DNA from: Armatimonadota bacterium
Lineage (GTDB): Bacteria > Armatimonadota > Armatimonadia > Armatimonadales > Capsulimonadaceae
Length of the DNA stretch: 64,000 nt
Assembly: GCA_025354405.1 (NCBI GenBank)
Contig: JANXMY010000027.1
Span: forward strand, 62,001 to 126,000
Reading direction: 5' to 3'
Every line of letters begins with the position of its first letter. Position 1 is the first letter of the stretch. The notes beneath the pieces were generated by a model. That model did no database searches, was not told the origin of the DNA, and was given only the letters and a program-made list of their open reading frames with translations. Both the position numbers and the translations under genes were made by a program. Positions 40,690 through 49,963 of the stretch are shown here, one piece after another.

Positions 40690-43152
40690 GTGAGAAAACT
40701 ACCCACTGCGGCAAAACTGTATCTTATACTTATCTACTGCCTCGGTACGACTGCTGCATGGTACGCTGTTCGTCTGCCCATGCCGAAGTCGCACGCCGCA
40801 CTGTGGGAGCTGGGAGTATATCTTTTTCTGGCGGCTCTCGCAGGCAGCAAAAAGATTCGTCTGATGCGTCACCACAACGCCGAAGATCACGTCTCCATGT
40901 CGCTGGCGTATGTACTGACCTGCACCGCTATGCTGCGCTTTGGTCCGGCCGCAGGAGTGCTGGTCGGAGTGACTGGCAGCCTCTCGAATGGACTTTTCCC
41001 CAAACGTCAGCCGCTTCATCAGCTTTTCTTTAATCTGACCCTGACTATGATCGAATCGTGGAGTTCGGGCCTGGTATTTTTGTGGCTAAATGACAACTCA
41101 CTGGTGCTGAGAAATCCCGGCACTTACCCGGCGATTGCTGCTTCCAGCCTGGTCTATTTCCTGGTCAACACCGGCGGTATTTCTGTCGTGCTTGGCCTGT
41201 GCACACAGCAAAGTTCCTGGAAGATTTGGCGGGAAACCTTTTTCTGGACGGCTCCGAGTTATTTTGCCGGTTCAGGCGTCAGCACCCTCGCCATGCTGCT
41301 GTTTGCCAATCAGTCGGCTTACGTGCTTATTCTCCTCGCTCCATTCGGCTGGGTCATGTATCAAAACTATGCTACGACTGCGGCCCGCACGGAGGAAAAG
41401 CAGCAGCATATTGAAGAGCTGCAAGTCGGCCAGGAACATCTGGCAGACCTGTATCTTGCCACGATCAAGAGCCTGGCACTGGCGATCGACGCCAAAGATC
41501 AATATACGCATCAGCATATTTTGCGGGTACAGCGATATGCCGTCGCCGCCGCAAAGCATATGGGGCTGAACGGGGTGGAGCTGGAAGCAATCAACACCGG
41601 CGCTCTTCTGCACGATATCGGGAAGCTGGGTGTCCCGGAGTATGTCCTGCTTAAACCCGGCCGGCTGACCGATGAAGAGTTTGAAAAGATCAAGAAGCAC
41701 CCCGAAATCGGTGCGGCTATTCTGGACCCGGTCGAGTTTCCCTGGCCGGTGCTGCCGGTTGTTCGATCCCATCACGAAAAATGGGACGGGACAGGCTACC
41801 CAGACGGACTGAAGGGCGAGGAGATCCCGCGTACTGCCCGCATTCTGGCAGTTGCCGATGTATATGATGCCCTGACTTCTTCCCGCTCCTATCGGAACGC
41901 CTGGACCCATGAGCGCGCCTGTGAAGTCCTTCTCAAAGACCGAGGGACGCACTTTGATCCGGAAGTGGCAGACGCATTTTTGGAGATCATCACTGGAGTC
42001 GTCGAAGAAATGGCACGCGAGGGCGAAGGTCCGCTCTTTGAAGCACTCAATACCGCCAAACTGCCCACCAGCAAAACTGAGCAGGCCGCACGAGATATCC
42101 ATCGCGCATCCTCCGAGTTGTGGGCACTCTACGAAGTCGTACAGACCCTATCGTCGTCTCTCGGCCTGGAAGAGACACTCGAGATCCTAGGACGTAAGCT
42201 TGAGGCGATCCTCCCTGGAACAGCCTGTCTCTTTTTGCTGAAAGAAGCGGAGAGCGAGAACCTTCAGGTGCGCTGCACCGTCGGCTTAAACCGTGAGTTT
42301 TTCACTGGAGCAAGTACCCTGGGAAAGTCCAGTGCCACACTGGAAGCCGTCAGCTCCGGCAAGACACGTCTTGGGGAATACCAATCGGATGATTTGCTGC
42401 TCACTGCATCATCTTCGGCGCAATGGGTCGCCCTGCGCACCGCACTGATCGTCCCGATCACCCACCAGGGTGAAGTTCTGGGGACGATCAACCTCTATCA
42501 TCCGGAACTAAATGCATTTGGCGCTCACGACCAGCAGCTATTAGAAACAATCGCCGAACGAGCGGCGACGGCCCTCTACAACGGCATGCTGTTTGACCGT
42601 ACCCGCAGCCATGCCTTTACGGACCCGTTAACCGGGCTGGGTAATCTGCGCCACATCACGCAGCATGTGGAAGAGTGCTGCGGTGACCCCAACACGCCGC
42701 CCTTTGCCCTGCTTTGCCTCGATCTGGACAGCTTCAAGCCTATCAACGACAACTTCGGCCATCAGCGCGGCGACCAGGTACTGCGCGACCTGAGCGCACT
42801 GTTTCTAGCTCACATCAAAGACGGTGATCTTGTGGCCCGCTACGGCGGCGATGAATTTCTGATCTTTCTGCAAGGCAGTGGCGCTGACCAGGCAGACGTG
42901 CTGGCAAAGACCCTGCAAAAAGCGGTAGAGGAGTACGATCCAGGTCTGATTCATCCCCGCCTAGGGGCGCTGCACCTTGGCGTCAGTATCGGCTACGCCT
43001 GCTTTCCTACCGACGGGAATGACTTCACCATGCTTGTCTCCACCGCCGATGTCAGCATGTACAGAGAGAAGACAGAGCGCAAGCTTGGCACACTTGCCGG
43101 ATCGGACCGACTGCATTTCGGCGCTGAATTTGGATTACCTCGAGCCGCCTAA
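40690..43152 (+). CDS. membrane-bound HD-GYP / GAF / GGDEF c-di-GMP turnover protein
   Basis: An 820-residue signalling protein. Residues 1-220 form six or seven membrane helices (a MASE-like sensor). An intact HD-GYP domain follows (about 255-430: LLHDIGKLGVPEYVLLKPG, HHEKWDGTGYPDGL), then a GAF domain (about 490-635) and a GGDEF domain (about 650-805: RYGGDEFLIFLQG). Both enzymatic signatures are complete, so it could make and degrade c-di-GMP. The inhibitory-site position reads KDGD instead of RxxD. The start is GTG just after a TACAAT element. The next transcript carries two c-di-GMP riboswitches, which suggests a local circuit. Confidence 0.93.
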   Translation: MRKLPTAAKLYLILIYCLGTTAAWYAVRLPMPKSHAALWELGVYLFLAALAGSKKIRLMRHHNAEDHVSMSLAYVLTCTAMLRFGPAAGVLVGVTGSLSNGLFPKRQPLHQLFFNLTLTMIESWSSGLVFLWLNDNSLVLRNPGTYPAIAASSLVYFLVNTGGISVVLGLCTQQSSWKIWRETFFWTAPSYFAGSGVSTLAMLLFANQSAYVLILLAPFGWVMYQNYATTAARTEEKQQHIEELQVGQEHLADLYLATIKSLALAIDAKDQYTHQHILRVQRYAVAAAKHMGLNGVELEAINTGALLHDIGKLGVPEYVLLKPGRLTDEEFEKIKKHPEIGAAILDPVEFPWPVLPVVRSHHEKWDGTGYPDGLKGEEIPRTARILAVADVYDALTSSRSYRNAWTHERACEVLLKDRGTHFDPEVADAFLEIITGVVEEMAREGEGPLFEALNTAKLPTSKTEQAARDIHRASSELWALYEVVQTLSSSLGLEETLEILGRKLEAILPGTACLFLLKEAESENLQVRCTVGLNREFFTGASTLGKSSATLEAVSSGKTRLGEYQSDDLLLTASSSAQWVALRTALIVPITHQGEVLGTINLYHPELNAFGAHDQQLLETIAERAATALYNGMLFDRTRSHAFTDPLTGLGNLRHITQHVEECCGDPNTPPFALLCLDLDSFKPINDNFGHQRGDQVLRDLSALFLAHIKDGDLVARYGGDEFLIFLQGSGADQADVLAKTLQKAVEEYDPGLIHPRLGALHLGVSIGYACFPTDGNDFTMLVSTADVSMYREKTERKLGTLAGSDRLHFGAEFGLPRAA

Positions 43153-43251
43153 ACCTTACCACCTCTTACTCACAGACATTTTCCCGTAATTTACACAGTA
43201 ACTCTTACCTCTCGCATCGCCATAATTAAGCTTAGATGGTCCTTGCTCCGC

Positions 43252-43353
43252 TCAAGGCATACCGGTCGCAAGGCCGGGACGCAAAGCCAACGGGTCTTTA
43301 AGAGAACTGCTTGAAATGCAGCTCAAAGAAGATAGCCAGGCCGCCGGGGCCAC
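43252..43353 (+). ncRNA. cyclic di-GMP-I (GEMM) riboswitch, first of two
   Basis: It contains the class core GGGACGCAAAGCCAACGGG (43275-43293), preceded by a stem with a GCAA tetraloop (GGTC-GCAA-GGCC) and followed by a variable stem and the GCC-GCCGGGG segment (43341-43350) that acts as partner strand and tetraloop receptor region. The order matches the GEMM-I consensus. Exact ends are approximate. Confidence 0.85.
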
Positions 43354-43376
43354 CTGTACGCATCTTTTGCAATTGA

Positions 43377-43456
43377 CAAAAGCAAACCGCGCGAAAGCGT
43401 GGGACGCAAAGCTACGGGCCTTATTCTCTGCACGCTGGGGGGTGGCCGCCGGGCCG
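43377..43456 (+). ncRNA. cyclic di-GMP-I (GEMM) riboswitch, second of two
   Basis: It contains GCAAACC, a stem closed by a GAAA tetraloop (GCGC-GAAA-GCGT), the core GGGACGCAAAGCTACGGGCC (43401-43420) and the 3' segment GGTGGCCGCCGGGCC (43441-43455). The subtilase start codon is about 32 bases downstream with GAGGGA between. I see no T-run terminator after it, so control may be at translation. Confidence 0.87.
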
Positions 43457-43487
43457 CTAAGACTGCGACGAATACGAGGGAAAAACC

Positions 43488-45443
43488 ATGTCTAAGCACC
43501 TACCCCTAAAAACGTCCGCACAGACCCTGCCTACCCGCAGTTTCTGGCGGCTGCCGGCCATCGTTGCCGGCCTGACCCTGCCTTTGGCCGTGTCGGCCCT
43601 GGCCGCACCCACCGCAGACCGGGCAATCGCACAAAAATTGACCCAGAAAACCGTCTCCGGCTGGTCATCGGTGATACTTAAAGTTAGCGGCCCAATGACT
43701 CCGCAGCACGAAGCACAGATCAGTGCTCTTGGCGGAGACATCACACGTCACCTCCCGATCATCGGATCCGTGGCCCTGCGTGTTCCTGCCCGGAACCTGC
43801 ACCGGCTGGCATCCCTTACTTTTGTCACCCATCTCTCGCTCGACGGCAAAGTTCTGAAAAGCGATGAGTTCACTGTTGCTTCCAGTGAAGCCAAGCTCGC
43901 CTACGGCACGACTGGCAAACGCAAGCCATACATGCTGACTGGCTCTGGAGTTACGGTGGCCATACTGGACAGCGGTGTTACGCCGCTGCCTGATCTCGGT
44001 GATAACAAAGGTACGCTGTCAAACGACTCTCGACTCCTCACCAGTGTAAATTTTTCGGATGCCATTAACCGGGGTAGTCTAACACTCTCCGTTGACAACA
44101 ACGTGACACTTAGTGGCGGAACTGGCTCGGTTACACTTCTCGGCAACGACACGTTGTTGTCCAGCAGTAATAACGGCAACAGTTACGATCCGTGCGGCCA
44201 CGGCACTCATGTCGCCGGCATCATCGCCGGAGACGGCACGAATTCTACCGGACCGCGATACACTCACACCTTTTACGGGATTGCCCCTGAGGCTAATTTG
44301 GTCAGTGTCCGAGTACTTAATGGCCAGGGCAGCACAAATGTCAGCACCGTGATCACTGGCATTCAGTGGGTGATCAACAACAAAGCCGCCTACAAAATCC
44401 GGGTCATCAACCTTTCCCTCGGACACCCCGTCGGAGAAAGCTACACCACGGACCCTCTCTGTCAGGCCGTCGAAGCCGCCTACAAAGCTGGCATCGTCGT
44501 CGTCTGCGCCGCTGGGAACACCGGGCGAAGCAGCACGAACAACGACCCTGCTCAGGGCAACGAGGGCTGGGGCGCGAACTACGGCTCGATCCAATCCCCC
44601 GGTAACGACCCCTATATCATCACCGTCGGGGCCAGCAAAAACATGGACGGTGTGCGGGCGGACGACCGCATCGCAACCTATTCCAGCCGGGGACCGAGCC
44701 GGGTGGACCTGATCCTCAAGCCCGACATCATCGCCGCCGGTAACAAGGTCATCTCACTCGATGCTGGTGGGAGCCTTCTCGATACGTATAGCAACGGGGC
44801 CAATCAAATTCAAAAGTCGACATACTCCCGAAGCCTCAACCTGTTCGGCAAATCTACCTCTGGGGATTACTTCTGCCTGTCGGGCACTTCGATGGCCGCG
44901 CCGGTGGTTGCCGGAGCCGCCGCGCTCCTGCTGCAGGCTCATCCCGAGCTGACTCCGGATACAATCAAGGCACGTCTCATGCTGGGCGCCGATAAATGGA
45001 CCGATCCGCAGGGCAGCGCCGACCCACTCACCTACGGGGCGGGCTACCTTAACATTCCTGCCGCCCTGGCTTCCACCGTGTTAGCCACCAAGCCCGCGCT
45101 CAGCCCAGCTCTGAGCATCGACGATTCGGGCAGCATCTCGATCCTGATGGACCGAGCGGTATGGGGCAGCAGCCTGTGGGGTACGGGCGTCACCGACCTC
45201 CGAGCGGTATGGGGAAGCCGCGCCGTGTGGGGCAGCAGCGGAGTCTATGCTGACCGCGCCGTGTGGGGCAGCAACCAGATCGCTGGAAGCCGCGCCGTCT
45301 GGGGCAGCAATGGAACAAGCGCTGACCGCGCCGTCTGGGGAAGCCGTGCGGTGTGGGGCAGCAATGTCTGGGCCGACCGCGCCGTCTGGGGCAGTGACAG
45401 CACGGACGTGGACTTGACTTCTACCGCGATGAACGGGGAGTGA
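43488..45443 (+). CDS. secreted S8 family (subtilisin-like) serine protease with C-terminal RAVWGS repeats
   Basis: A 651-residue exported protease. It has a signal peptide (IVAGLTLPLAVSALAAP), an inhibitor-I9-like propeptide (about residues 55-130) and an S8 catalytic domain with Asp161 (VAILDSG), His238 (HGTHVAG) and Ser468 (SGTSMAAP). The C-terminus (residues 556-636) carries eight copies of RAVWGS separated by 0-8 residues. Similar W-G-rich tails occur on subtilases of several soil phyla; their role is not known to me, and surface binding or retention is a guess. Two c-di-GMP riboswitches lie in the leader, so synthesis should respond to c-di-GMP. A long-stem terminator follows. Confidence 0.95.
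   Translation: MSKHLPLKTSAQTLPTRSFWRLPAIVAGLTLPLAVSALAAPTADRAIAQKLTQKTVSGWSSVILKVSGPMTPQHEAQISALGGDITRHLPIIGSVALRVPARNLHRLASLTFVTHLSLDGKVLKSDEFTVASSEAKLAYGTTGKRKPYMLTGSGVTVAILDSGVTPLPDLGDNKGTLSNDSRLLTSVNFSDAINRGSLTLSVDNNVTLSGGTGSVTLLGNDTLLSSSNNGNSYDPCGHGTHVAGIIAGDGTNSTGPRYTHTFYGIAPEANLVSVRVLNGQGSTNVSTVITGIQWVINNKAAYKIRVINLSLGHPVGESYTTDPLCQAVEAAYKAGIVVVCAAGNTGRSSTNNDPAQGNEGWGANYGSIQSPGNDPYIITVGASKNMDGVRADDRIATYSSRGPSRVDLILKPDIIAAGNKVISLDAGGSLLDTYSNGANQIQKSTYSRSLNLFGKSTSGDYFCLSGTSMAAPVVAGAAALLLQAHPELTPDTIKARLMLGADKWTDPQGSADPLTYGAGYLNIPAALASTVLATKPALSPALSIDDSGSISILMDRAVWGSSLWGTGVTDLRAVWGSRAVWGSSGVYADRAVWGSNQIAGSRAVWGSNGTSADRAVWGSRAVWGSNVWADRAVWGSDSTDVDLTSTAMNGE
45153..45395 (+). repeat. coding repeat, eight copies of RAVWGS
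   Basis: An 18-bp motif (cgN-gcN-gt-tgg-gg-ag pattern) is repeated eight times at irregular spacing in the 3' end of the subtilase gene. Codons vary between copies (CGA/CGC, GCG/GCC, GTA/GTG/GTC), so the repeat is kept at protein level rather than being a recent DNA expansion. Confidence 0.9.
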
Positions 45444-45477
45444 GCTTTCTGGCCGATAAGCGGTCTAGGGTCAATTG

Positions 45478-45527
45478 AAAACACCTCGGTTTCTGGGTAC
45501 CACAGGGGCCAGAAACCGAGGTGTTTT
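45478..45527. terminator. bidirectional terminator
   Basis: A 19-bp perfect stem (45478-45496 with 45509-45527; AAAACACCTCGGTTTCTGG on the left arm), 12-base loop, A-run on one side and T-run on the other. It separates the subtilase from the convergent DUF4337 gene and can serve both. Confidence 0.93.
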
Positions 45528-45548
45528 GCTGCGCTTGAAACCACGGAA

Positions 45549-46169
45549 TCAGAACGCAAACGGCAGATGCAATCCAAAAAAGCCGCCAATCAAGGCCGCT
45601 GTCCCCAAGATACCCGCCGCAAGTCCGAAAAACCAGACACGGCGGCGGCGGGTCAATGCAGCGACGGCGGAGAGCGCAATCGAGACCTGGCAGAGGCTGA
45701 CGGAGAATGCAAAAATGTGATGATTCTCCATGTCATGTTCCGACTCTTTATCTTCCGCATCCGCCTTCTTCTCCAGTCCTTCGGCCTTGACTTTGATCTC
45801 CTCCTGCTGCTTGGCATACCGGGCAACTTCCGCCTGATTTTTAATCAAAGCAGCGGAGCCAGGTGGCATGAGCTGAGAATTCGTCGCGTAAATAATCCCT
45901 TTGATGCCTTTCGCCTGATAATAATTCCACTGATCTGTTGCCTGGGTACGGTGGATGATCTCGCTGTTCTTGGCGAGAAGGGCTTCGTTGACCAGCAGGC
46001 CGGAGCGGAGGGCTCCGATGGCGGCAACAACCGCCAGCAGTGCGGTGATCACGGCAATAAAGCGTGTCCAGTCTTCTTTGGTATTCTCCCCGCCACTCAG
46101 CGTTTCCTCATGTGCCTTCTCAATATGCTCTTGCGCATGTTCCAGAGGCACTTCGATTTCACCTGGCAT
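45549..46169 (-). CDS. DUF4337 domain-containing membrane protein
   Basis: A 206-residue protein with a membrane helix at residues 38-60, a soluble coiled-coil region (about 65-150, including TQATDQWNYYQAKGIKGIIY, the DUF4337 signature) and two C-terminal helices (VSIALSAVAALT and VWFFGLAAGILGTAALIGGF). The function of the family is unknown. It lies 12 bp after the DUF1345-like gene on the same strand, so it is the last gene of a three-gene membrane-protein operon. Confidence 0.87.
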   Translation of the reverse strand: MPGEIEVPLEHAQEHIEKAHEETLSGGENTKEDWTRFIAVITALLAVVAAIGALRSGLLVNEALLAKNSEIIHRTQATDQWNYYQAKGIKGIIYATNSQLMPPGSAALIKNQAEVARYAKQQEEIKVKAEGLEKKADAEDKESEHDMENHHIFAFSVSLCQVSIALSAVAALTRRRRVWFFGLAAGILGTAALIGGFFGLHLPFAF

Positions 46170-46181
46170 AAGTACTGCTTT

Positions 46182-46970
46182 CTAGTTTAGCGTATTGATG
46201 GCGCGGGCCGCCAGCACGGCAATGACAATAAGTGAGATAGCGGCCTGAACCATCATCAAGAGTTTAGCCCAGCGGGTGAGCACAGCAGTATCCGCAGGAG
46301 ACAGCGCGGTGCTGGTGTTGAAGGCCAGAAAAAGGTAGTCGACAAAGCCAGGAAACCAGTTTTCCTGACGCGATTCTGCTAACGACTGTACATTCATCGT
46401 CATCTGCGGGAACAAAAAAGAGCCGTGACAATGGCCCCCCCGGGTATCCCGCTGATTGGGCCCGCCAGCATCCAAATGCCAGTACCAGAGGGCGAAGACC
46501 AGCACATTGGTCATCCAGAGCGCACTGGCCGAGATTAGCAGACGCTCCGGCGTTTCGCTATGCATCTGCGAATGCGGTGTGAGCAATGAGTGAACGAGCT
46601 TAGTCAGCGAGGCGACCATGAAAAACGTCTCAATCCCTGCAATACTTAATCCCAGGATTCGATTTATGATGGAGTGGCCTTTAACATGGGAAAAAATCGT
46701 TGGAATCAGCAGAACAGAGATCAAGACCGCTGGCAGCCAGCGCGGGCCGAACGATAAATAGCTCGGCAGCACTCCAAACAAGCCGACGCTGCCCAGAAGT
46801 GCCACGATCGCAGGCCAGCGTGGCTCGGCATCCTCCCGCGCAGTATCAGAGTGGTGCCAGAGCGAGATCTCCCGGAAATTCTCCCCCCAGTTCCTTCTGC
46901 CTTTCTGTGGAGGATCTTGCTTTTCGGCAAGCTGTTTCTCGGCGACTTGTTTGGATTTCGGGATCATCAT
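46182..46970 (-). CDS. DUF1345-like membrane protein
   Basis: A 262-residue protein with a charged N-terminal tail (about 45 residues) and six or seven membrane helices. The C-terminal section (VDYLFLAFNTSTALSPADTA followed by WAKLLMMVQAAISLIVIAVL) is arranged like the selectivity-filter/pore part of DUF1345 and two-pore-type channels. Ion transport is possible but unproven. It follows the TauE/SafE gene by five bases and precedes the DUF4337 gene by 12. Confidence 0.68.
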   Translation of the reverse strand: MMIPKSKQVAEKQLAEKQDPPQKGRRNWGENFREISLWHHSDTAREDAEPRWPAIVALLGSVGLFGVLPSYLSFGPRWLPAVLISVLLIPTIFSHVKGHSIINRILGLSIAGIETFFMVASLTKLVHSLLTPHSQMHSETPERLLISASALWMTNVLVFALWYWHLDAGGPNQRDTRGGHCHGSFLFPQMTMNVQSLAESRQENWFPGFVDYLFLAFNTSTALSPADTAVLTRWAKLLMMVQAAISLIVIAVLAARAINTLN

Positions 46971-46975
46971 TGCTC

Positions 46976-47761
46976 CTATGCGAACTGTTTCCAGAGTGTA
47001 TATACGCCGAATGTCAGGCCAATCGCCACCACGACGCGCCGAACATTCGTCTGCCCGACACGCCGGGCGAGTCCCGCGCCGCCGAAGCCGCCGAGCACCG
47101 CTCCAACCGCCATCAAGGCCGCCAGCGGCCAGTGGACCCGCCCAAAAAAGATAAATGTCGCGGCCCCCACCCCGTTGATACAGATCGCCGCGAAGTTTTT
47201 GAGGCCGTTCATCCGGTGGATATTTGTCTGACCCAGAAACCCCAGGGCAGCCAGCATCAGAATCCCGATACCCGCACCGAAGAAGCCGCCGTAGACCGCG
47301 ACGAAAAACTGAAAAATCATTCCACCCAGTCCAAAGCTTCTGCCCTGCACGGGATTTAGCCTACTGCTCTGTTTCGAATCCAGCCATCTGCGCACCGGAT
47401 CCTGGATCAGAAACAAAAATGTCGCCCCCAGAATAAGCCAGGGGACCAGATGCCCGAAGAGGGCATCACCGGCCTTCACCGCCAGAAAGGCCCCCAGAGC
47501 ACCCCCCAGCACACTCGGCACCGCGAGCAGCAGCAGATCACGGCGGCTGCGGCCAATCTCCTCCCGGTAGCCCCAGTAGGCACTGATTGATCCTGGAACC
47601 AACGCGACCGTGCTGGTGGCATTCGCTGCGACCGACGGGATTCCTGCCGCCAAGAGTGCCGGAAAAGTGAGCAGCGTCCCTCCTCCGGCAACCGAATTGA
47701 TCGCACCCGCGGCCAGCGCCGCCAGAAACAGAAGTGCGAGATGGAGTAGGGTGACGTGCAT
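46976..47761 (-). CDS. TauE/SafE family sulfite/anion exporter-like protein
   Basis: A 261-residue inner-membrane protein with about eight helices. The N-terminal motif FLAALAAGAINSVAGGGTLL and the following PALLAAGIPSVAANATSTVAL, then the repeat-2 equivalent FFGAGIGILMLAALGFLG, are diagnostic. Family members move sulfite, sulfoacetate or other organosulfur anions. It is the first gene of an operon with two other membrane proteins. Confidence 0.92.
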   Translation of the reverse strand: MHVTLLHLALLFLAALAAGAINSVAGGGTLLTFPALLAAGIPSVAANATSTVALVPGSISAYWGYREEIGRSRRDLLLLAVPSVLGGALGAFLAVKAGDALFGHLVPWLILGATFLFLIQDPVRRWLDSKQSSRLNPVQGRSFGLGGMIFQFFVAVYGGFFGAGIGILMLAALGFLGQTNIHRMNGLKNFAAICINGVGAATFIFFGRVHWPLAALMAVGAVLGGFGGAGLARRVGQTNVRRVVVAIGLTFGVYTLWKQFA

Positions 47762-47878
47762 TGACTATAGTTTACCCGGAGGGTGAAAGAAATATGTGGA
47801 AGAAGAATTGGGAAGAGAGGAAACAGAGAGAACCCCTATATACCAGAACGCTTTGCACCCTGTCCATTAGAAGGAATT

Positions 47879-49963
47879 ATGGCCCACAATCTCGAATTAA
47901 GCAGAATGGCGCAAGTGGACACAAAAACAAATAGGGAATCAACGGCGGAGACCTCTGAGCCGCAGGAACGGCGGGAGTCAGTTCGAGGGCGGGCTTTACT
48001 GATCGGGGCGTTGGCAGCGGCGGCGACGGCCTACCTAGTGACGCAGGCGGAAATGGTACTGGTGACGATCCGGATTGGATACCTGCAGTTCCCGCCCGCC
48101 GCTCTTGGCATGCTGCTTCTGGTGGTCGCGGTCAGCCGGGGCATCCAAAAGCTCAGTCGACGCTGGGGACTGACTTCCTCGGACTTACTGGTCATCTACT
48201 GCATGTGTTTGATGGCAGCAATGACATCCTCACACGGCCTGGTCGAAAAGATGATCCCGGCACTGAATTATCCAAACCGTGCTAACAATGCCGTCAACAA
48301 CCTGCATGGCCTGTTCGATCAGCATATCAAGCCCGGCCTGGTTCCCTATGACACAAATCTCAGCAGCGTCCAGCCAATTTCGCGCGACTACGATCAGAAG
48401 CTTCATGCCGGGGACGCAGTTCCGTGGCAGCCCTGGGTAGTCCCGGTCCTAAACTGGGGTGCGCTGTCTTTCATGGTACTGTTCGCGTTTTTATGCCTCA
48501 CGGCCCTTCTGCGCCGTCAGTGGGTCGACGCCGAGAAGCTGTCATTCCCGCTGGCGCAGCTGCCGATGGAAATCGCCGGTGACCAGGACCGGCCCGCGTT
48601 TTTCCGCAACAAAATTATGTGGATGGGCGCACTGATCCCGATCGTTATCTACGGCATCAAAGAGATGCATCAGATTCAGCCGTCGATCCCTGACGTCACC
48701 CTGCAGTGGTCTCTCAGCGACTATATCACCAGTCCGCCCTGGAATGTGTTCTCGATGAACGTCATGTTTATCGTGTCGTTTGCCGCAATCGGGTTCTTCT
48801 TTCTTCTGCCGACCGACGTTTTGTTCTCGATCTGGTTTTTCTTTCTGCTGTCGCGCTTAGAACAGACCATGATGGTCGCATTTAACCAGCCGACGCCCGG
48901 AATGCCCGCCTACCCGCCCCCACTGTTTATCGGCTACCAGACGATCGGAGCGTATCTGGTACTCAGCGGTTACTTCTTCTGGATCGCCCGGCCTCACCTG
49001 AAGCGGGTCTGGGCATCAGCTCTGGGCCGCTCCGGCGGCTACAGTGCCGCAGAGAATGCCGATGAGCTTCTGCCTTACCGCGTAGCCATCTGGGGGCTGC
49101 TGGGGAGTATCCTGGCGTCAGCGGGCTGGCTCTGGTTCAACGGCATGTCGCTCTGGCTGGCCTTGTTCGAGTTGATCGTCGGCATCTTCGTCGTGGCTCT
49201 CGTCATGGCCCGTTCAACTGCAGAAGCAGGAATGCTGATGACGGAGACCACCTTCCGCCCGATCGACATCATCCGCATGGTCGCGCCGATACATGCGCTG
49301 GGCGCATCCAACCTGACCATGCTGGCATTTTTCGACAACCTGTTCCTGCGCGATCAGCGCGGCCTGCTGCTGACGGGGATGCTCGACGCCTCACGAGTTT
49401 CCGACGGTTCAAAAGTCCAGCGCCGTGCACTTGCCGGTGCTCTGGCACTGGGGATCATAATCGCATTTGCCGTCGCTGTGCCGCTGAATATCTACCTGCC
49501 CTATCACCTTGGGGCACTGGGTCACATGGATGGATGGATGGAAACCGGGAGTCCGGGCCTGGCATTCAACGATTACCAGCAGTATTTCAAGAACAGCCCG
49601 CCCCTGCCCACCGGATCATCCTGGCAGATGCCGACATTCTTCAGTGTCGGGGTCATCATGACGATCTTTCTGACCCTCATGCGATCCGCCTTCTTTTGGT
49701 GGCCGCTGCACCCTCTGGGTTATGCCCTCTCGGGCTCATGGAGCACGATCCAATTCTGGTTCCCCTGCTTTCTCGCGTGGGGCTTCAAAACGATTACCTT
49801 ACGCTACGGAGGCATGAGCAGCTACGGCAAAACTCGTCCATTCTTCCTGGGTTTGGTGCTTGGCGAATTCGGCATGGCAGTCATCTTCGTCTTGCTCAAT
49901 GCCCTCTCGGCAGTTATTTCCCCGGAGCACAAGATTCCGGCTCCGTCGTTTCCCTGGGGATAA
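47879..49963 (+). CDS. large polytopic membrane protein, DUF6785 type
   Basis: A 694-residue protein from the ATG after AGAAGGAA. It has about fourteen membrane helices and a soluble region at about residues 125-180. Segments I associate with DUF6784/DUF6785 proteins (common in Armatimonadota and Planctomycetota) include RRWGLTSSDLLVIYCMCLMA, KLSFPLAQLPMEIA, and MRSAFFWWPLHPLGYALSGS. The general architecture is like oligopeptide-type transporters, so a transport role is likely but the substrate is unknown. The frame is open 32 codons further upstream but without an RBS. Its 3' end overlaps the convergent SprT-like gene by 50 bp. Confidence 0.82.
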   Translation: MAHNLELSRMAQVDTKTNRESTAETSEPQERRESVRGRALLIGALAAAATAYLVTQAEMVLVTIRIGYLQFPPAALGMLLLVVAVSRGIQKLSRRWGLTSSDLLVIYCMCLMAAMTSSHGLVEKMIPALNYPNRANNAVNNLHGLFDQHIKPGLVPYDTNLSSVQPISRDYDQKLHAGDAVPWQPWVVPVLNWGALSFMVLFAFLCLTALLRRQWVDAEKLSFPLAQLPMEIAGDQDRPAFFRNKIMWMGALIPIVIYGIKEMHQIQPSIPDVTLQWSLSDYITSPPWNVFSMNVMFIVSFAAIGFFFLLPTDVLFSIWFFFLLSRLEQTMMVAFNQPTPGMPAYPPPLFIGYQTIGAYLVLSGYFFWIARPHLKRVWASALGRSGGYSAAENADELLPYRVAIWGLLGSILASAGWLWFNGMSLWLALFELIVGIFVVALVMARSTAEAGMLMTETTFRPIDIIRMVAPIHALGASNLTMLAFFDNLFLRDQRGLLLTGMLDASRVSDGSKVQRRALAGALALGIIIAFAVAVPLNIYLPYHLGALGHMDGWMETGSPGLAFNDYQQYFKNSPPLPTGSSWQMPTFFSVGVIMTIFLTLMRSAFFWWPLHPLGYALSGSWSTIQFWFPCFLAWGFKTITLRYGGMSSYGKTRPFFLGLVLGEFGMAVIFVLLNALSAVISPEHKIPAPSFPWG

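Noticed and set aside
45153-45395. Regularly recurring DNA motif suggestive of a CRISPR-like array
   Set aside because: It is in frame in the subtilase gene, encodes RAVWGS, and codons vary between copies; spacers are short and unequal.
47764-47769. TATAGT before the TauE/SafE gene as its promoter
   Set aside because: Only two bases separate it from the ATG, so transcription would start inside the gene.
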